Source: a bacterium UBA2214 (GTDB lineage: Bacteria; Zhuqueibacterota; Zhuqueibacteria; Residuimicrobiales; Residuimicrobiaceae). Taken from it: 6,899 nt of DNA. Positions within the stretch are counted from its first letter, which is position 1, and each line of letters opens with the position of its first letter. Below are positions 5,759 to 6,899 of this stretch, one piece after another. Made by a program: the position numbers and the translations under genes. A model generated the notes under the pieces. It saw only the letters and a program-made list of their open reading frames with translations. It searched no databases and was not told the DNA's origin. Location: NCBI GenBank assembly GCA_002327255.1, contig DCUM01000224.1, positions 1,509-8,407 on the forward strand, given 5' to 3'.

Positions 5759-6062
5759 TTTTTGGTTCCTCAACTTGTCTGAATGATTCGCCGCCGGAAA
5801 CACCGGCAAGCGCAGAGCTAAAACAACGCTGCAGGCGTTAATCATGACCCCAGTCGTGAGATCAGATCGGGCACCGGGTCAAGTGCACAGCAGAATCGAC
5901 CCGCCGCGCCCGGAGCACTCGTGGTTATTGCGTTTCCACATTGTCAAACCGCTGCGCCCGTCAGACAGTCCCCCCTGCCCAACCCCGAGGCCGTTTTCGG
6001 GGTCGTTTTCCCGGGCAACCCCGGAGTCGATCCGGGGAGTCGATCTGACAGCGACCTGCGAT
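5759..6062. other. Intergenic region between kduI and kduD with two GC-rich hairpins
   Basis: The 304-base gap holds no coding sequence I can support. Two stems stand out: ACCCCGA/TCGGGGT (5982-5988 with 5997-6003, 8-nt loop) and CCCCGGA/TCCGGGG (6019-6025 with 6031-6037, 5-nt loop). The second overlaps a direct repeat GGAGTCGATC at 6023-6032 and 6036-6045. Neither stem is followed by a T run on the minus strand, so they are not typical terminators. They could reduce read-through or protect the kduI 3' end. A TTGACA on the minus strand (5947-5942) lacks a matching -10 box. The ribosome-binding site of kduD is at 5766-5771. Confidence 0.4.
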
Positions 6063-6893
6063 CTATCGCATTTGCCCGATCTCGATGCCGTCCATGTCCT
6101 CAAACGTCTGATTTTCGCCGCCCATGCCCCAGCAGAAGGTGTAGCGCCGGGTGCCGACGCCGGAGTGGATCGACCAGCTCGGCGAAAAGACCGCTTCGCG
6201 ATTGGCCAGGACCAAATGGCGCGTCTCGTCCATCGGCCCCATGAGGTGAAAGACGCGATCCTCCTTCTCCATGTCGAAGTAGAGATAGACCTCCATGCGG
6301 CGTTCGTGGGTGTGCGGCGGCATGGTGTTCCACACCGAACCCGGCTCCAGCACCGTGAACCCCATCACCAGTTGGCAGCTCTGGATGCCGCGCGGGTGGA
6401 TGTATTTGTAGATGGTGCGTTTGTTGGCGGCCTCCACCGAACCCAGAACGACCGCCTCGGCTTCCGCCAGTCTGGCCTGACGCGTCGGATAATCGGCATG
6501 GGCGGGAAAGCTGACCAGATAAAACGCGGCGGGATTCTGCGGATCCGCACTCGTGAAGGCGATCTCCTTTGTGCCCCGGCCGATGTAGAGGCCGTCCCTG
6601 TTCTCCATGGGATAGACCTGACCATCCGCCGTCACCGCTCCGGCGGCGCCGATGTTGAGGACGCCCAGTTCGCGGCGCTGACAGAAAAAATCGGCGGAGA
6701 GTTCTTTGGCGGACTGGATACGCAGCGGCTCGGCAAGGGGCACTGCGGAGCCGATCACGCAGCGATCGACTTCGATATAGAGCATTTGCAGGGAGCCGGA
6801 CTTGAACAGCTCATCGATGAGAAAAGCCTGGCGCAGTTCCGCCGCATTCATGCGCTGAAATCGCACCACATCTACGGTATATCGTACGTGCAT
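6063..6893 (-). CDS. kduI: 5-keto-4-deoxyuronate isomerase (4-deoxy-L-threo-5-hexosulose-uronate ketol-isomerase)
   Basis: KduI is a cytoplasmic zinc-dependent cupin-fold isomerase that converts 5-keto-4-deoxyuronate (from unsaturated uronates released by polysaccharide lyases) to 2,5-diketo-3-deoxygluconate, the substrate of KduD. The 276 residues are essentially the E. coli length (278). The metal site is fully visible: PPHTHERRMEVYLYF gives His194, His196 and Glu201, and PSWSIHSGVGT gives His243. These correspond to the four zinc ligands known in E. coli KduI, with a constant offset of two. Other family hallmarks are GMGGENQTFEDMD near the C-terminus and the N-terminal MHVRYTVD. The start ATG is only six bases from the window edge, so upstream regulation cannot be seen. 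The gene is complete and undamaged and is first in the visible kduI-kduD-kdgK order. Confidence 0.96.
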   Translation of the reverse strand: MHVRYTVDVVRFQRMNAAELRQAFLIDELFKSGSLQMLYIEVDRCVIGSAVPLAEPLRIQSAKELSADFFCQRRELGVLNIGAAGAVTADGQVYPMENRDGLYIGRGTKEIAFTSADPQNPAAFYLVSFPAHADYPTRQARLAEAEAVVLGSVEAANKRTIYKYIHPRGIQSCQLVMGFTVLEPGSVWNTMPPHTHERRMEVYLYFDMEKEDRVFHLMGPMDETRHLVLANREAVFSPSWSIHSGVGTRRYTFCWGMGGENQTFEDMDGIEIGQMR

Positions 6894-6899
6894 GGTTTT

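Noticed and set aside
5759..5845. 29-codon N-terminal extension of kduD
   Set aside because: A GAGGAA site sits 9 nt before the internal ATG at 5758, which gives exactly the usual 253-residue KduD.
1..6899. CRISPR array, tRNA, rRNA or transposase gene
   Set aside because: I found no regularly spaced direct repeats, no tRNA or rRNA signature and no transposase or integrase motif on either strand.

Overview
This looks like a stretch of chromosome from a GC-rich, polysaccharide-degrading bacterium. The best guess from sequence feel is the Bacteroidota / candidate phylum KSB1 (FCB) sphere, inferred from the style of the sensor kinase, of the small nucleotidyltransferase pair and of the carbohydrate genes. 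No rRNA or other phylogenetic marker is present, so this is a weak inference.

Layout. Bases 1-345 (+ strand) are the 3' end of a sensor histidine kinase. Bases 346-1375 hold no intact gene. They contain a decayed two-gene nucleotidyltransferase module (613-1220, minus strand) tightly framed by two inverted copies of a ~114-bp repeat (485-598 and 1231-1345) that I found by hand alignment. From 1376 to 6893 everything is on the minus strand. In transcription order it reads kduI (6063-6893), a 304-bp gap with two GC-rich hairpins, kduD (4997-5758), kdgK (3835-4938), a 329-bp gap with a strong hairpin, a secreted polysaccharide lyase fused behind pieces of a GH2 glycosidase (1712-3505), and then the 3' third of an alpha/beta-hydrolase esterase (1376-1711).

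How the genes fit together. KduI, KduD and KdgK are consecutive steps that turn the 4-deoxy-5-keto-uronate released by polysaccharide lyases into 2-keto-3-deoxy-6-phosphogluconate. A secreted lyase of the alginate-lyase/glucuronan-lyase type next to them makes a coherent uronic-acid polysaccharide utilisation locus. The KDPG aldolase, the transporter and the unsaturated glycuronyl hydrolase expected in such a locus are not in the window.

What stands out is erosion by deletion. The lyase gene begins with a GH2 N-terminal domain and a GH2 post-barrel domain, but the catalytic TIM barrel between them is missing. It ends at a TAG after which the same frame continues into the back end of an esterase that has lost its nucleophile half. 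The nucleotidyltransferase pair carries two single-base frameshifts, a nonsense codon and an altered catalytic Asp. Whether these are true decay or assembly/sequencing artefacts is the main open question. The most novel-looking signal is the inverted-repeat frame around the nucleotidyltransferase module.
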